DNA of 64,000 bases, from positions 336,405 through 400,404 of the forward strand of contig KN817518.1 of assembly GCA_000827495.1 (NCBI GenBank), written 5' to 3'. The stretch's first letter is position 1, and every line of letters begins with the position of its first letter. The notes below the pieces were generated by a model. The model was not told the DNA's origin. It was given only the letters and a program-made list of their open reading frames with translations, and ran no database searches. The stretch comes from Hypholoma sublateritium FD-334 SS-4 (Eukaryota > Basidiomycota > Agaricomycetes > Agaricales > Strophariaceae). Position numbers and translations under genes: made by a program. Shown here piece by piece: positions 33,741-44,103 of the stretch.

Positions 33741-35116
33741 TTAAATGGATGAAGTGTACGAGTCCGAAGTGTCACCATTATCCATGTCGCTTTCAATATC
33801 TCTTTCGTCAAAGCGAGAGTCCGTCTCAACCGAAACACTGCCCATGGCCAGAACACGAGGCAGAGAAACCTTGGCCTTGAAACCGAGGTTATGACTTTCG
33901 AACAGAACAATCTGTCGAAGGCGCATATAGCCCTTGCTAGACAAAACCGTGTCCATTTGGTCCCACCATCGATCGCCGCCCCGTACCGATAAAATGTTTT
34001 CAAGGTGTCTCCAATTCGTAATGAGGTGTAATGTTTCGATATTGCTGTCCAGTTCTCGAAGGTCTAAAATTTGGTGCAGATACTCTGGCGGGTTAAACTG
34101 TGAGTATATATCGCAGGTGAATTTAAGATAGCGCAAGGAGGATAAAGTGGCGAGGTTTATTGTAGTAGGTAATACTTTGATGATTACACAGACATGAATC
34201 AGTGACGTATATGCAGAATAGAAGTAGTGACATTACTAGTAGGATGTCCCGACCAAGTGAGGTCGAGTATTTCGAGGGTGCTCGCAGCTTGAAGCATAAC
34301 ACACCACGAAGGCCAGANATCTTCATCTGCCTGAATATAGACTTGAAGTTTACAAAGATGGGAAAAGACAGAGATCTTCTCTGGGATTCTGAGCAGAAGG
34401 TTTATGGCAGAAGTACATGATGAAAGACGTGCGGATTCAAGAACAAACGGCAAGCGGCTGTAATTGTCGTGGAAGCTAGCTGGAATAGGCTGACCCTCTG
34501 GAATGTCACAAACTTCGATATTGTCGAAGGTTACATNCTTTACGTGGANGCAATTAAGGATAATCTCAGGAGGGAGGTTAGAAAGGCCACGAAAGTCCAA
34601 GCNAAGGAGCGACTGGGCGGTGATGATGACCTTGAGCGCGCATGCAGTCTGGTGGTGCACTTCATTCCACATCCTCCAAGGAAANCCACCGTGAATGGCG
34701 AACTGCTGCAAGGCCGATAGCTGCTTTAACACGAATGACAATGCAAGATTTTCCTTTGTCCAAAATTCGCGTTCTCGCTCCATCGCCTGTGGAAATTCCT
34801 TGCCCATTCTCTCATCAGAATTTGGCTGGATAATCAATATCCTCACGGAAGGACCGATGGCTGGATTTCCAGCAAGGATATCAGCCAGACGGACGGTTTG
34901 CTGATGCAGTGTCTCTTCATCGTGGACTGGGACCCATGGCTGGACGAGATCGACTCTCGAGAAGACGTGATGCGTGGTCTTCCAGTGGAATGAACGACAG
35001 ACGAGAGCACAATTGAGCAGCGGGTGGTTGTTGACACTCTGGGCGTCGTGATAGGAAGAAGCCACATCATCGATAATGAGATTGATGATGTCTTGAGGAA
35101 CTTGAATACTGTCCAT
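33741..35116 (-). CDS. F-box-like protein
   Basis: Resembles basidiomycete F-box proteins, which choose substrates for SCF ubiquitin ligases. The N-terminus (MDSIQVPQDIINLIIDDVAS, then LLNCALVCRSF) has the pattern of an F-box: a Pro-bearing start, an IID repeat, then the CALVCR(S)F end. The rest is about 370 residues of leucine-rich, irregular repeats (LDFRGLSNLPPEI, LEILDLTWSGHP, LRYLKFTCDIY, IETLHLITNW). One intron is inferred across roughly 34150-34240, joining HPT to ILPTTINLATLSSL. An upstream in-frame ATG at 35200 is less likely. N bases at 34318, 34537, 34549, 34603 and 34685 leave single unknown residues. Confidence 0.7.
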
Positions 35117-35668
35117 GGTGCGCAAAAGTATCAGGCGATGGCTGTTGATTCCCTTGTGAACCCGCGGACACGACTTGAATACGGCTGCTTGTGACAGCAA
35201 GTCAGCAGGTGCATGCCTTTGCTAGTTGAAACTTGACGGGCAGAAAGCGGTTGCTGTTTACAGTTGCTAGTTGTCGTTCGATTGATATTGATGCGTAAAG
35301 TTTAGCAGCTTCATACAAGGCGATTCATCCTGAGGATACGCCTTCCGTGAGTTGTTCAGACTCCAGAGGCAGTGAGTATTTGTGGAAGGAAGATTGGAAA
35401 AGCTTGGGAAAAGCACAAGGTTTGCGGTGGCATGTTTGCCTCAACGGCGGCCCGGCCCGCCGCCTATCGGCGACGAAAACATCGGAAGGGGTTAGCCGAT
35501 GGAGGTCCTCCTTCTTTCCTGGACATTTAATAGCTGCCCGGCACAGCGAAACAAATGGCCCGGATGCGTCTACCATCGTCTTTCCGCTTCTTGACTTCTT
35601 CCTTCATCCAGAGCCCCTCTTTCGCAGCACCNGCAACAGTCCACCATCTCCGCCTTTCCCAGCAAAGA
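35117..35668. promoter_or_regulatory. Divergent promoter region of F-box and SSADH genes
   Basis: A 552-base gap between opposed starts, holding both promoters and 5' leaders. Open frames within it on both strands have no motif. One N at 35632. Confidence 0.4.
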
Positions 35669-37920
35669 ATGGCCAGCTCGCGAGCGTCTGTGGTGCGTTG
35701 AACCTCCTACATCTTGCGCGCAGAAGCTCACGATTCCTCAGTTTGGATTGAAAGACCCTAGTTTGATTAAATTTCAGGGATTCATCGATGGAAAGTGGGT
35801 AGATGCGAAGGACGGCGAGACTATNGTTGTTAACAGTGATTACGCGCCCTCACCAGTTCGCACTGCTCGTATTACTGACGACGGATTGCACCCCCAGACC
35901 CCTTCAACAACGAAGAGCTGGGAACGATCCCGGAAATGGGATTAGCCGAAACAAAAGAAGCTATCNAAGCAGCAGCGAAAGCTTTCCCAGCATGGAGCAC
36001 GACCACGGCCAAGGTCNGCTACCTAGTGTTATACAGCACTCTATAACACGATCTGACTACGTATTTCTGCGTGAAGCATCGCCATGACTTGTTGATCAAG
36101 TTCTTCCGACTGATGCAGGAGCACCACNACGACCTTGGGAGACTCATTGTACGACCGTGTCCCCCTGACGTCATACCGAAACTNATAAAAACACGAACAG
36201 ACTCTGGAGAACGGCAAACCGCTCGCTGAAGGAAAGGTGGATGGAATCTCCTGTTTGTTATATGGGCCACACTAAATGAAATCAGGGAGAAAACGCGTAC
36301 AGCGCTTCATTCCTCGAAGTGGGTTCCTCCTCTTTGGTTTATGATCAAATGAGGCTAAATAATATATGAACAGTGGTTTGGTATGTTTTCTATTACCAGA
36401 GGGCGAGGAGGCAACTAATGTCATACAATATGGTGTAGCTGAGGAGGCTGTTCGCACCTACGGAGGTGCGTTTCTATCTCTCAGGGGCTTGATAACAAAA
36501 ATTCACGATAGATTAGAGCAAATACCCTGTTCTATTCCCGGTTCGCGCAACATTGTTATCAAACAGCCTATCGGTAGCATCCATCGCCTAAACTCTTAAC
36601 GTCCTGCTGACACAACCAACAGGTGTTGTGTACGTCGACTGTTTTTCTGAATGAGTAAAAGGAACCAACGCGCATGCCACACAGCTCGATTCTAACACCA
36701 TGGAATTTCCCTTCTGCAATGATCACTCGCAAGCTCGCGGCTGCCCTCGCGGCTGGGTGCACAGCGGTTATCAAGCCGCCTCCAGAGACCCCTTTCTCCG
36801 CCCTTGCCCTCGCCGAAGTCAGTCATATTGCCCCTATGCCGTCGATAACTCGCTGACCGACACTACGCAGCTCTCTATACGCGCGGGCATCCCACCCGGC
36901 GTCATCAACATGGTCACCACCCAAAAGCACGTTATCGAGGTCGGAAAAGAGATGTGCGAGAATAAAGTCATCCGAAAGGTCAGCTTCACCGGGTCAACCC
37001 AAATCGCNAAGTTGCTCTACGGCCTTGCGGCGTCGACGGTGAAGAAGTGCACTTTCTCCTCCTGATTGTTGTTCGGTCGATGTTAATCGTTGCTCGTGTG
37101 CAGGGTGTCTCTCGAAGCCGGCGGCAACGCCCCGTTCATCGTTTTCGATGATGCAAACATCGACGAGGCAGTCGAAGGTAATTTGACTGCGCTGAAATTC
37201 TCTCCCTGATTCTGACCGCTGCCCACCCACAGCCGCGATTCTGTGCAAGTTCCGCGGCAGCGGGCAGACGTGCGTCTGCGCGAACCGCATCTACGTACAA
37301 TCCTCTATCTACGCCGACTTCGCCTCACGCCTCGCCGCGCGCGTGGCGCAGTTCAAGCTCGGCAACGGCCTCGAGGAGGGCATGTACGTCGCCTTTCCCC
37401 CTCCCTCCAGCCGGCCGCGCAACCCACTAACCCGCCCGCTTGCAGCACGCATGGCCCGCTGATCCACACGCGCGCGGTCGAGAAGGTCGAGCGGCACGTG
37501 AACGACGCCGTCGCGCGCGGCGCGCAGATCCTCGTTGGCGGGAAGGCGGTGCCCGGGACGGCGCTCTTCCAGCCGACGGTGCTCGCGGACGTGCCCGCGG
37601 ACGCGGTGCTCAACAGCGAGGAGACGTTCGGCCCGCTCGCGGCGCTGTGCAAGTTCGAGACGGAGGACGAGGTCGTGCGGCTCGCAAACGCGACGGACGT
37701 CGGGCTCGCGGGGTACTTCTTCTCGCGCGACGTCGGGCGCGTGTGGCGCGTCGCGGAGAAGCTCGAGGTTGGAATGGTCGGCGCGAACACGGGGATCATC
37801 AGCCAGGCGGTTATTCCGTTCGGGGGTGTGAAGGAGAGCGGCCTGGGCAGGGAAGGAGGGCACGGAATTGAGGACTATATGAACACGAAGCTGATCGTCT
37901 TCGGTGGTATTGGTGCTTGA
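35669..37920 (+). CDS. UGA2: Succinate-semialdehyde dehydrogenase
   Basis: Oxidises succinate semialdehyde to succinate with NAD(P)+, the last step of the GABA shunt. Fifteen exons were joined: 35669-35689, 35724-35835, 35898-36013, 36077-36148, 36201-36236, 36286-36318, 36374-36380, 36439-36465, 36517-36573, 36623-36629, 36685-36817, 36871-37046, 37104-37177, 37233-37383 and 37446-37920. The result reads [89 protein letters not shown] and [16 protein letters not shown]. Further on it has KVSFTGSTQ, the general base in [14 protein letters not shown] and the catalytic Cys in [14 protein letters not shown]. It continues with [11 protein letters not shown] and ends [15 protein letters not shown] and [11 protein letters not shown]. 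Two exons are only 7 bases long, yet both restore conserved residues. N bases at 35825, 35966, 36128 and 37008 hide single codons. No strong mitochondrial presequence is seen, so location is unsure. Confidence 0.95.
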
Positions 37921-38080
37921 TTGGTCGACAAAACTCAAGCCACGGCACAAAAATGAAAGCAAAATGTTAGCTAACTCATGTAAAGCGATCATGTACAACT
38001 GATAAATTTATTACTGCTGAAACCCGTGGGTCCACGCCCGATACATAAGTGGTAGATACATAGCATACATTGGTGGAGGT

Positions 38081-39362
38081 CTACAACTTGGCCTTGTAGC
38101 CAACCGCATGTTCCTCTTGTACGTCATTCACCAGGGTGCCGATTCCATTACCCAGCCACACGCTCATCTTGTCGCCGTCCTTGAGGTACACCGGTGGGTT
38201 TTTCACGAAGCCGACACCCTTGGGCGTTCCGGTGAGAATGATAGTGCCAGGTTCCAGTGTGGTGCCCTGGGAAAGGAAGGAGACGGTCTGGCGAACGTTG
38301 AATATTTGTTCGCTATGGAGGAAAGACTATGGCGTTAGAACGGCAATTAACAGGGAATAACGAGCCCAAGTGTAGGCAAAGATCCTGGCACTTACGCGGT
38401 GGTGCCATCTTGGACAGTGACGCCATTCAGCACGGTTTTGAGTAATATTTGCTGGGGGTCAGTGATGATATTGTTTGAGACCAAGCACGGTCCGAGAGGG
38501 TTAGTGTTGTCTAGGAAAGATATTCAGAATTGGGACAAGGGAAACGATAAGATAGCATACCGTAACTCTTGGAAAATCCCCACTGGGAGACGGCGAGTTG
38601 ATGTTTGCGGAACGAGACCTATGCCATCTTCGTCAATGATGGTTCTACTCCTTTGGAATGGCTATCGAGGTAGCACATACATCATTGGCACCGGTGTATC
38701 CGAGAACATAATCAAGCGCTTTCGCTTCGCTGACGTCCTTCGCTGCCTTTCCGATGACGATGACGAGCTCGACCTCGTAGTCGGGGAGGTACTCTTTCGG
38801 CGGCTGCGCAACACGCGGGATGACCACAGTCGCAAGAGGCCCAATCAGCGACGTAACGGGCTTGTAGAACAGGATCGGGAACGCGGGCTTGGCCATCTTT
38901 GCCTCAGCCTGCATGAATTTCAAAGGCCTAAGGATCAAACAATTCGGGCGACGAGCAACGCGCGATACCCACTGCGTGGTCGGAATAGTTGAGCCCCAGG
39001 CAGCGCACGACCTTGATCTCGTCGTTCGCGAGCGGCGCGAGGAGCTTGTCGACCGTGAGTACGGTGCTGGAGACCTGCGCGGCTGGGTCGAGCGCGGACC
39101 CGATGATCTCGAAGGCTTTGATGGGCGCGCCGTTCGCCGCGGCGAGGCCGACTGCGTTGTGGGATCAGCTTAGCGCAGAATGGGAGACATGTACATGCTG
39201 ACTATCAAGACCGGCGTCCACTGGCTGCCCGATGTGCACTCGCGCGGTCTCAGTAGCGACAAATCGGATGAGACGGGTCCATTGCTGTGACCAAGGCGCC
39301 AGACATGAGGCAAAGAGATGTATATGTTAAAAAACAATGCTTACCGTTCTGATTGGCGACAT
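38081..39362 (-). CDS. Fumarylacetoacetate hydrolase family protein
   Basis: A cytosolic or mitochondrial metal-dependent hydrolase or decarboxylase of the FAH fold. Exon 1 (39345-39362) encodes MSPIRT and is joined to QWTRLIRFVATETARVHIGQ. VGLAAANGAPIKAF and the catalytic-domain start VVRCLGLNYSDHA follow. Then come KPAFPILFYKPVTSLIGP, YEVELVIVIG (Glu-x-Glu metal ligands), YVLGYTGANDV (Asp ligand), SFRKHQLAVSQWGFSKSY and NPLGPCLVS. It ends with TIILTGTPKGVGF and GIGTLVNDVQEEHAVGYKAKL at 38081. About seven exons, about 295 residues. The sequence fits fungal FAHD-like proteins (oxaloacetate decarboxylase or acylpyruvase class), not classical fumarylacetoacetase. The substrate cannot be told from sequence. 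Confidence 0.92.
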
Positions 39363-39723
39363 TTTAGAGTATCTAGACAGGTGCGTCTGTGCTGGAAGTG
39401 GGAAAGCGGAGGAGGTAGGGAAGGAAGACACGCTTTCCGTCCGACAGGAGGTAAAAATAAATCATTCTCAAGCTCTGACCGCAATAGACACGGCGTCCCG
39501 CCAACTTGCCGCCAACGTCATCTGCACGCGAGCGTGCCGGGCGGGCCGCTTCCGCTTCTCGGTCACGTGTGAGAATGCACGATGCACGCGAGCCACTCGA
39601 CCCTGATTTCGAACCACGGTTGACTCGAACGCCTCGAGGCTGTGGCATTGCATTTCTCCTCGAATAGCTTACCTCCATATACGTCGGCGCTCAAATTGGC
39701 ATCCCACAGAACGCCGCTGCACC
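39363..39723. promoter_or_regulatory. Divergent promoter of FAH-family and CDC14 genes
   Basis: 361 bases between opposed starts. It contains G/A-rich and C/G-rich blocks. No TATA box near either start was clear. Confidence 0.4.
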
Positions 39724-41540
39724 ATGCCGCTCGGGGACACAATGGAGGCCATGCGCGCGAGCCTCCAGAGCTCGCTTGATGATGTCTGTCAACTATCTGT
39801 TCGACGAACGTGCATGGCTGACGGTCACTTGAAATTTTAGCTCGTGTCGCCCCGCGCGTCGCCCAAGGCGCAGCTGAAGGCGTTGGAGAGTATCGAAAAA
39901 ACCCTGGCGCAAGCGCTGTTTATCACGACGAACGACTCAGAGGCTAAATTCTGCTTCGCAGCGCTGCAGTACACATTCGAGTGCAACGGTGCGCATTTTT
40001 CAAAGCCCTTTGCTGTCTACCAGCCACTCATATAGAACAGTACCTGCTCATCTCCTCTCATGGATTATCAAGACAACTGCGAAGCTAGAGATAATAACGA
40101 ATAAAGGATTGATGGATGGTGAGTCATGTCAGCCTCTTGAACGCCGTCGAATGATATGTATGTACACGTTTATAGCTGGACAAACCTCCGAAGCTGAAGA
40201 GCTCGCCTCGCACTTGGCTCTGTCTCTTTCGCTGCTGCAGGGAACAGTTCTCAATCACGAGCACAGTAAAATATACCTAGGAAGAAAGCCAGCGCTTGAG
40301 GTGCGTACCTATGCCTTTGTCTGGGTGACATTTCCTAACTTTACTTCAGACCCTGTTGGACCTTCTCCTTGTATCGCGTCACCTATCAACTCCTCAAGAG
40401 TCCGCCGAATCTAAAGCCAGATCAACCCCTAATTCCCCGCACATGACATCCATCGTCCTCGATACCCTGCTTTGCATATTGGTCGATGCGTCCGCGGCAC
40501 TACGTGTCTTCGAGGCAGCGAGTGGTGTACAAGCGATTGTCAAAATTCTAAAACGCGCTGGCACACCACGCGAAGTTCGGTAAGCTTGGTTGTCATGTCA
40601 AAAGACGCCCCTAATCTTCGTCTTTAGCATGAAATGCCTTGAATTCCTTTACTTTTATTTACTCGACGAAACACCAACCACATCCCCTGACAAGTCAATA
40701 GTGGCCGACTTGATATCCAGCCAACCAAGTCCACCGCCAACAGCGCCAGCAACGCCAGTTCGGCCTTCCAAGCCGTACTTGTCAAATGGACCTAAGCTCC
40801 CATCGTCGCGTTACGGCTCGTCGACGTACTCCTTCTCGACATCTTTAGCCAGTGCTAGTCTATCTATTTCTAGCTCCTCCACCTCGTCCTCAAGGTCAAC
40901 ATCGAGCAGCTCGTCGAAATCATTCTCATCTACGTCATCGAATGCCTCAAGCTCCACAACGGCTTCATCAGTGTCCGCGTCGCCAGTCAAAGAGTCGGCC
41001 GCGGCGCCCAAGTCAGGTTCGAGATCACCCGTGAAACGCGCCGCAACACCCGGAATCCCGTCGTACCGCCAACCACCTGTGTCGCCGCCTTTCTCGTCGG
41101 CTGCGAAGTTCCCCCATCTGCGGTCGATGATGATGCTGAAGAAGGACGTGGACTTTATACCAGAGAGCCCCAGGAAGTCTCCTGGATTTCGGCCCAGGCA
41201 CGAGAAGAGCCTGTCGACGTCGAGCTCGACATTTGTCTCGCGGAGCAGTTCACTAGCGCACTCGCGTTCTCGATCGCAAACCACACTATTGGGGTCAATG
41301 GATGAGAATGGGAATGGTCTGGATGGGAATGCAAATATTGTCAATGGTCTTTCGAAGGCAATGTCAGCGGGAGGGGAGCGGAATGGCTCGCCGCAGCGGT
41401 ATCAGGATGACAGGCAAGGGCACGACGACCAACGAAAGACCACGGAGCAGAAGAAGGAACTTCTCGGCACGATGCTCGGCAATGTCGACGCGCTGGTGGA
41501 GGGCGTGCGCAAGGCGGGCATCTGGGGGCTGCCCGGGTGA
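39724..41540 (+). CDS. cdc14: Septation initiation network component Cdc14 (Sid1 partner)
   Basis: Related to S. pombe cdc14, the non-catalytic partner of kinase Sid1 in the septation initiation network at spindle poles. It is not the Cdc14 phosphatase. Spliced sequence: MPLGDTMEAMRASLQSSLDD-LVSPRASPKAQLKALESIE, FITTNDSEAKFCFAALQYTFECN, VPAHLLSWIIKTTAKLE, TLLDLLLVSRHLSTP, IVLDTLLCILVDASAALRVFE, GVQAIVKILKRAGTPREVR, MKCLEFLYFYLLDE. An extended Ser/Pro-rich region of about 230 residues follows, then a final conserved block, EQKKELLGTMLGNVDALVEG, ending IWGLPG. The Ser-rich insert is much longer than in the yeast protein and contains many SP and RS motifs, possible phosphorylation sites (inference). 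Six exons. The long frame opposite the Ser-rich part (40811-41344, minus) is a codon-bias shadow. Confidence 0.9.
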
Positions 41541-41714
41541 GACGCGTCTGGGTGTCGCTAAATTATTTTGCTATCGAGTCTTCATGTTATCCGTCCTTGC
41601 ACATTGCTATCGTTGCTGTCCGTAGTTCACTCTTAGCTCATCCATTTGGTTTCACGGTAGAGAGCGGGGAGAAATCGACATCTTGTATTACATCGCACGT
41701 CCACGCCGCTAGGC

Positions 41715-42257
41715 CTACGAGCGGCTAATTTTGCCCACGTTGTCCACCGGGGGCGCGCCCCACACAAGCGTCTTCCTCGTCGGATCCAACAGCCACGGTA
41801 GCCTAGGTCCTAATTGCTGCAGCACGCCGCGTGCCGGCGGCACTGGCGTCTTCTCGTCGATACTCGGGACGGCCTGCACGAACACAGTAGCAGGCGTGGG
41901 CACTACCACCTCTGCCACTGGCACCTCTGCAGCCTCCTTCGCAGGCAGTGGTGTGGCAGGCGCAGCGGCTGCAGCCGGCGCCGCAAGTGCTTTCGCCTCC
42001 TCGTCGACGTCGTCGAACACGTCCTGCCGCACGGCGCTGATAGAATACGCCCACACGCCGACGGCGAACGCGCCAAGGGTGAGTCCTACTAGCGCATTCT
42101 TCACGCGGTAGGGCTCGCGGGCGCGTTTGAGCCCGGGGGACATGCTCTGCGTACAGATATCAGTCTAAGTGGTTGGATGCTCAATCCCTGGGCGACGTAC
42201 CCCTGCGACGGGCCTGTATGACTTTTGCGCCTCCCTTCTGTCAATATATTGCGACAT
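41715..42257 (-). CDS. COA3: Cytochrome c oxidase assembly factor 3
   Basis: An inner-membrane protein that stabilises newly made Cox1 and controls its translation. Exon 1 (from ATG at 42257, MSQYIDRREAQKSYRPVAG) joins across a 55-base intron to SMSPGLKRAREPYRVKN. The single helix follows (LVGLTLGAFAVGVWAYSISA), then the signature VRQDVFDDVDEEA. These are the defining features of the COA3/CCDC56 family. A long Ala/Pro/Val-rich intermembrane-space tail of about 90 residues follows, then WGAPPVDNVGKISRS. The tail is longer than in yeast Coa3. Without exon 1 the protein would still begin at an internal Met (MSPGLKRAR), but the spliced form has the KSYRP element common in fungal orthologues. Confidence 0.9.
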
Positions 42258-42493
42258 GGGCGTCGTGCGGGAAGTGATATTGGAATGGTTTGGGGAGGGC
42301 TGGCGGAGGCAAGGCGGCGGTGTGGTCTTTGACTTCACGTTCCGTCCCGCCGCGTGGGGACCGCCTGCCGGTACGCCCCACGTGACGAGGAGAAGATTTG
42401 CCTAGCGTTCATTTCTGAATTCTTATTCGCGCCGTTGATTCTTCACTTACATACCGTCCCGACCCCTTGCCTTTCTCCGGCTCGAACAATAAA
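42258..42493. promoter_or_regulatory. Divergent promoter of COA3 and NOP13
   Basis: 236 bases between opposed starts must contain both promoters. A short CCACGTGACG block near 42377-42386 contains a CACGTG E-box palindrome, a common site for bHLH factors such as Cbf1 or Pho4 relatives. Function is inferred. Confidence 0.45.
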
Positions 42494-44103
42494 ATGGCGT
42501 CTGCCGCCTCTTCGTCGAAGAGCGTCAGCCCGGACCCGGAAATAATTGCGAAGAAGGAGCGTAAGAGGAAGAGAAAGGAGGCGCGGGAGGTGGTCGTCGA
42601 GGAAGTCGCTGAGGAAGTCGCTGAGGAAACTGTCGAAGAGGCTGCAACGACTAAGGACGATGCCGAAGACACTGACGAAGAAAATTCTGGGTCAGATGCA
42701 GAAGAGGTCCCCGTCCTCTCGCACGCCGAACGCCGGCGGCAGAAGAAGGAGGCGAAGCTTGCAGCGAGCCTTCAGGCGGACGCCGACGCAGAAGGCGCCG
42801 CGGTGAAGAAGCGTAAGCTGAAAGACGGCTCGTCGAAGATCGTCGACCCGTCGAAGCGCCAGAACTCGGTGTGGGTCGGGAACATGTCGTTCAAGACGCA
42901 GCAGGAGGACCTGCGGCGATTCTTCAGCGACGTCGAGGGGATCACCAGGGTGAACATGCCCATGAAGGCTCCGGCGGGGCCTGGCGTGAAGCCAGAGAAT
43001 CGCGGGTGCGTTTTCATCCATTCATCATATATGAACGTTCTTCTGACTTGATATTGCAGATTTGCATATGTCGATTTCGCAACGGTGGAGGCGAAGACGG
43101 CGGCCATCGCACTCTCAGAAAAGCCTTTGCTTGGGCGTAAGTTGCTCATCAAAGACGGTATGAATGTCCCCCATTACAGACTCGTCTCGTTATACCAACA
43201 TTCCTGCAGGTGATAGCTTTGAAGGACGGCCGGCAGCCACTGTCGCTGGTCAGCTCACTCTGAGCGATCCAGCACTAGTGCATAAAACGCACTCGAAGAC
43301 CGCGCAGAAAATTCTGCGGCAACAAAAGCAGCCCCCAGCGGCTACATTATTCATGGGTAATCTCGGGTTTGAGACTACAGAAGAGACCATTCAGCAGCTT
43401 CTCAGCGCGCACCGACCCGGTAATAAGAAGGGAAAAAACGTCCCGAAAGATAGCGACGATGAGAAGGACGACGAGAAAGACAGTAAGACGGACGAGGAAA
43501 AACCTACGCCGGTAGAGGCTCCGGTCGCAAAGGAGCAAGAACATAAGGAAGATTGGATACGTCAGATTCGGATGGGTACCTTTGAGGATACAGGCCTGTG
43601 CAAAGGGTATTTCCACCTCTGATTTTGTCTGGACATCTACTTATCCCACACCATTGCAGATTCGCCTTCATCGACTTTACATCCGTGGAACATTCGACCG
43701 CAGCCCTCATCAACCCTAAAAACCACCACCTAAACGGACGCAATCTCCTCGTCGAGTACGCGAGCCCCGACGCTGTGCGCCGTGGCATCAACAAAGTGCG
43801 CCCGCCCGGTGAGCGCACCGCAAACCAGGGCAAGAAACGGCCTCACAGGACAGAGCGCCTACAGGCCCGGGCCGCGCAGCGGGGTGGCGCGCCGGCAGAC
43901 GGCGAGGCGGCAGAGGACGCACCGGAGGGCGAAGCTGGCGCTCGACCCAAGCGGCCTTGGGAGCACAAGGACTCTGCGCCCGGCGGTGAGGGTGTCAGGC
44001 ACAAGGGCCCTAAGTCACGGCCAAAGCCTGGTGCGGCACTTGCTCTCGCGCAGCGCGAGTCGGTCGCGATCGTCCCCAGCGAGGGACAGAAGATCAAGTT
44101 CTA
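42494..44103 (+). CDS. NOP13: Nucleolar RNA-binding protein Nop13
   Basis: A two-RRM protein of the nucleolus associated with pre-ribosomal particles. The lysine/glutamate-rich N-terminus (KKERKRKRKEAR, acidic repeats) would serve nuclear import. RRM1: NSVWVGNMSFKTQQEDLRRFF, RGFAYVDFATVEA, LLGRKLLIKDG. RRM2: ATLFMGNLGFETTEETIQQLL, then an acidic insertion (KDSDDEKDDEKDS), IRMGTFEDTGLCKGFAFIDF and LNGRNLLVEYA. The phrase TFEDTGLCKGFAFIDF is close to yeast Nop13 and separates it from Nop12. The basic, Gly/Pro-rich tail ends GQKIKF at 44103. Four exons. Introns fall after ENRG, after IKDG and inside CKG-F. Confidence 0.9.

Noticed and set aside
38399..38992. 197-codon plus-strand frame opposite the FAH-family gene
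   Set aside because: It crosses introns of the real gene and shows no family pattern.
39585..39640. tRNA-like GGTTCGAAAT on the minus strand
   Set aside because: No matching acceptor stem, anticodon arm or A-box could be placed around it.
40811..41344. 177-codon open frame on the minus strand opposite CDC14
   Set aside because: It is the mirror of the Ser-rich coding stretch. TCG/TCC/AGC codons read on the other strand give Asp/Glu-rich sequence without stops.
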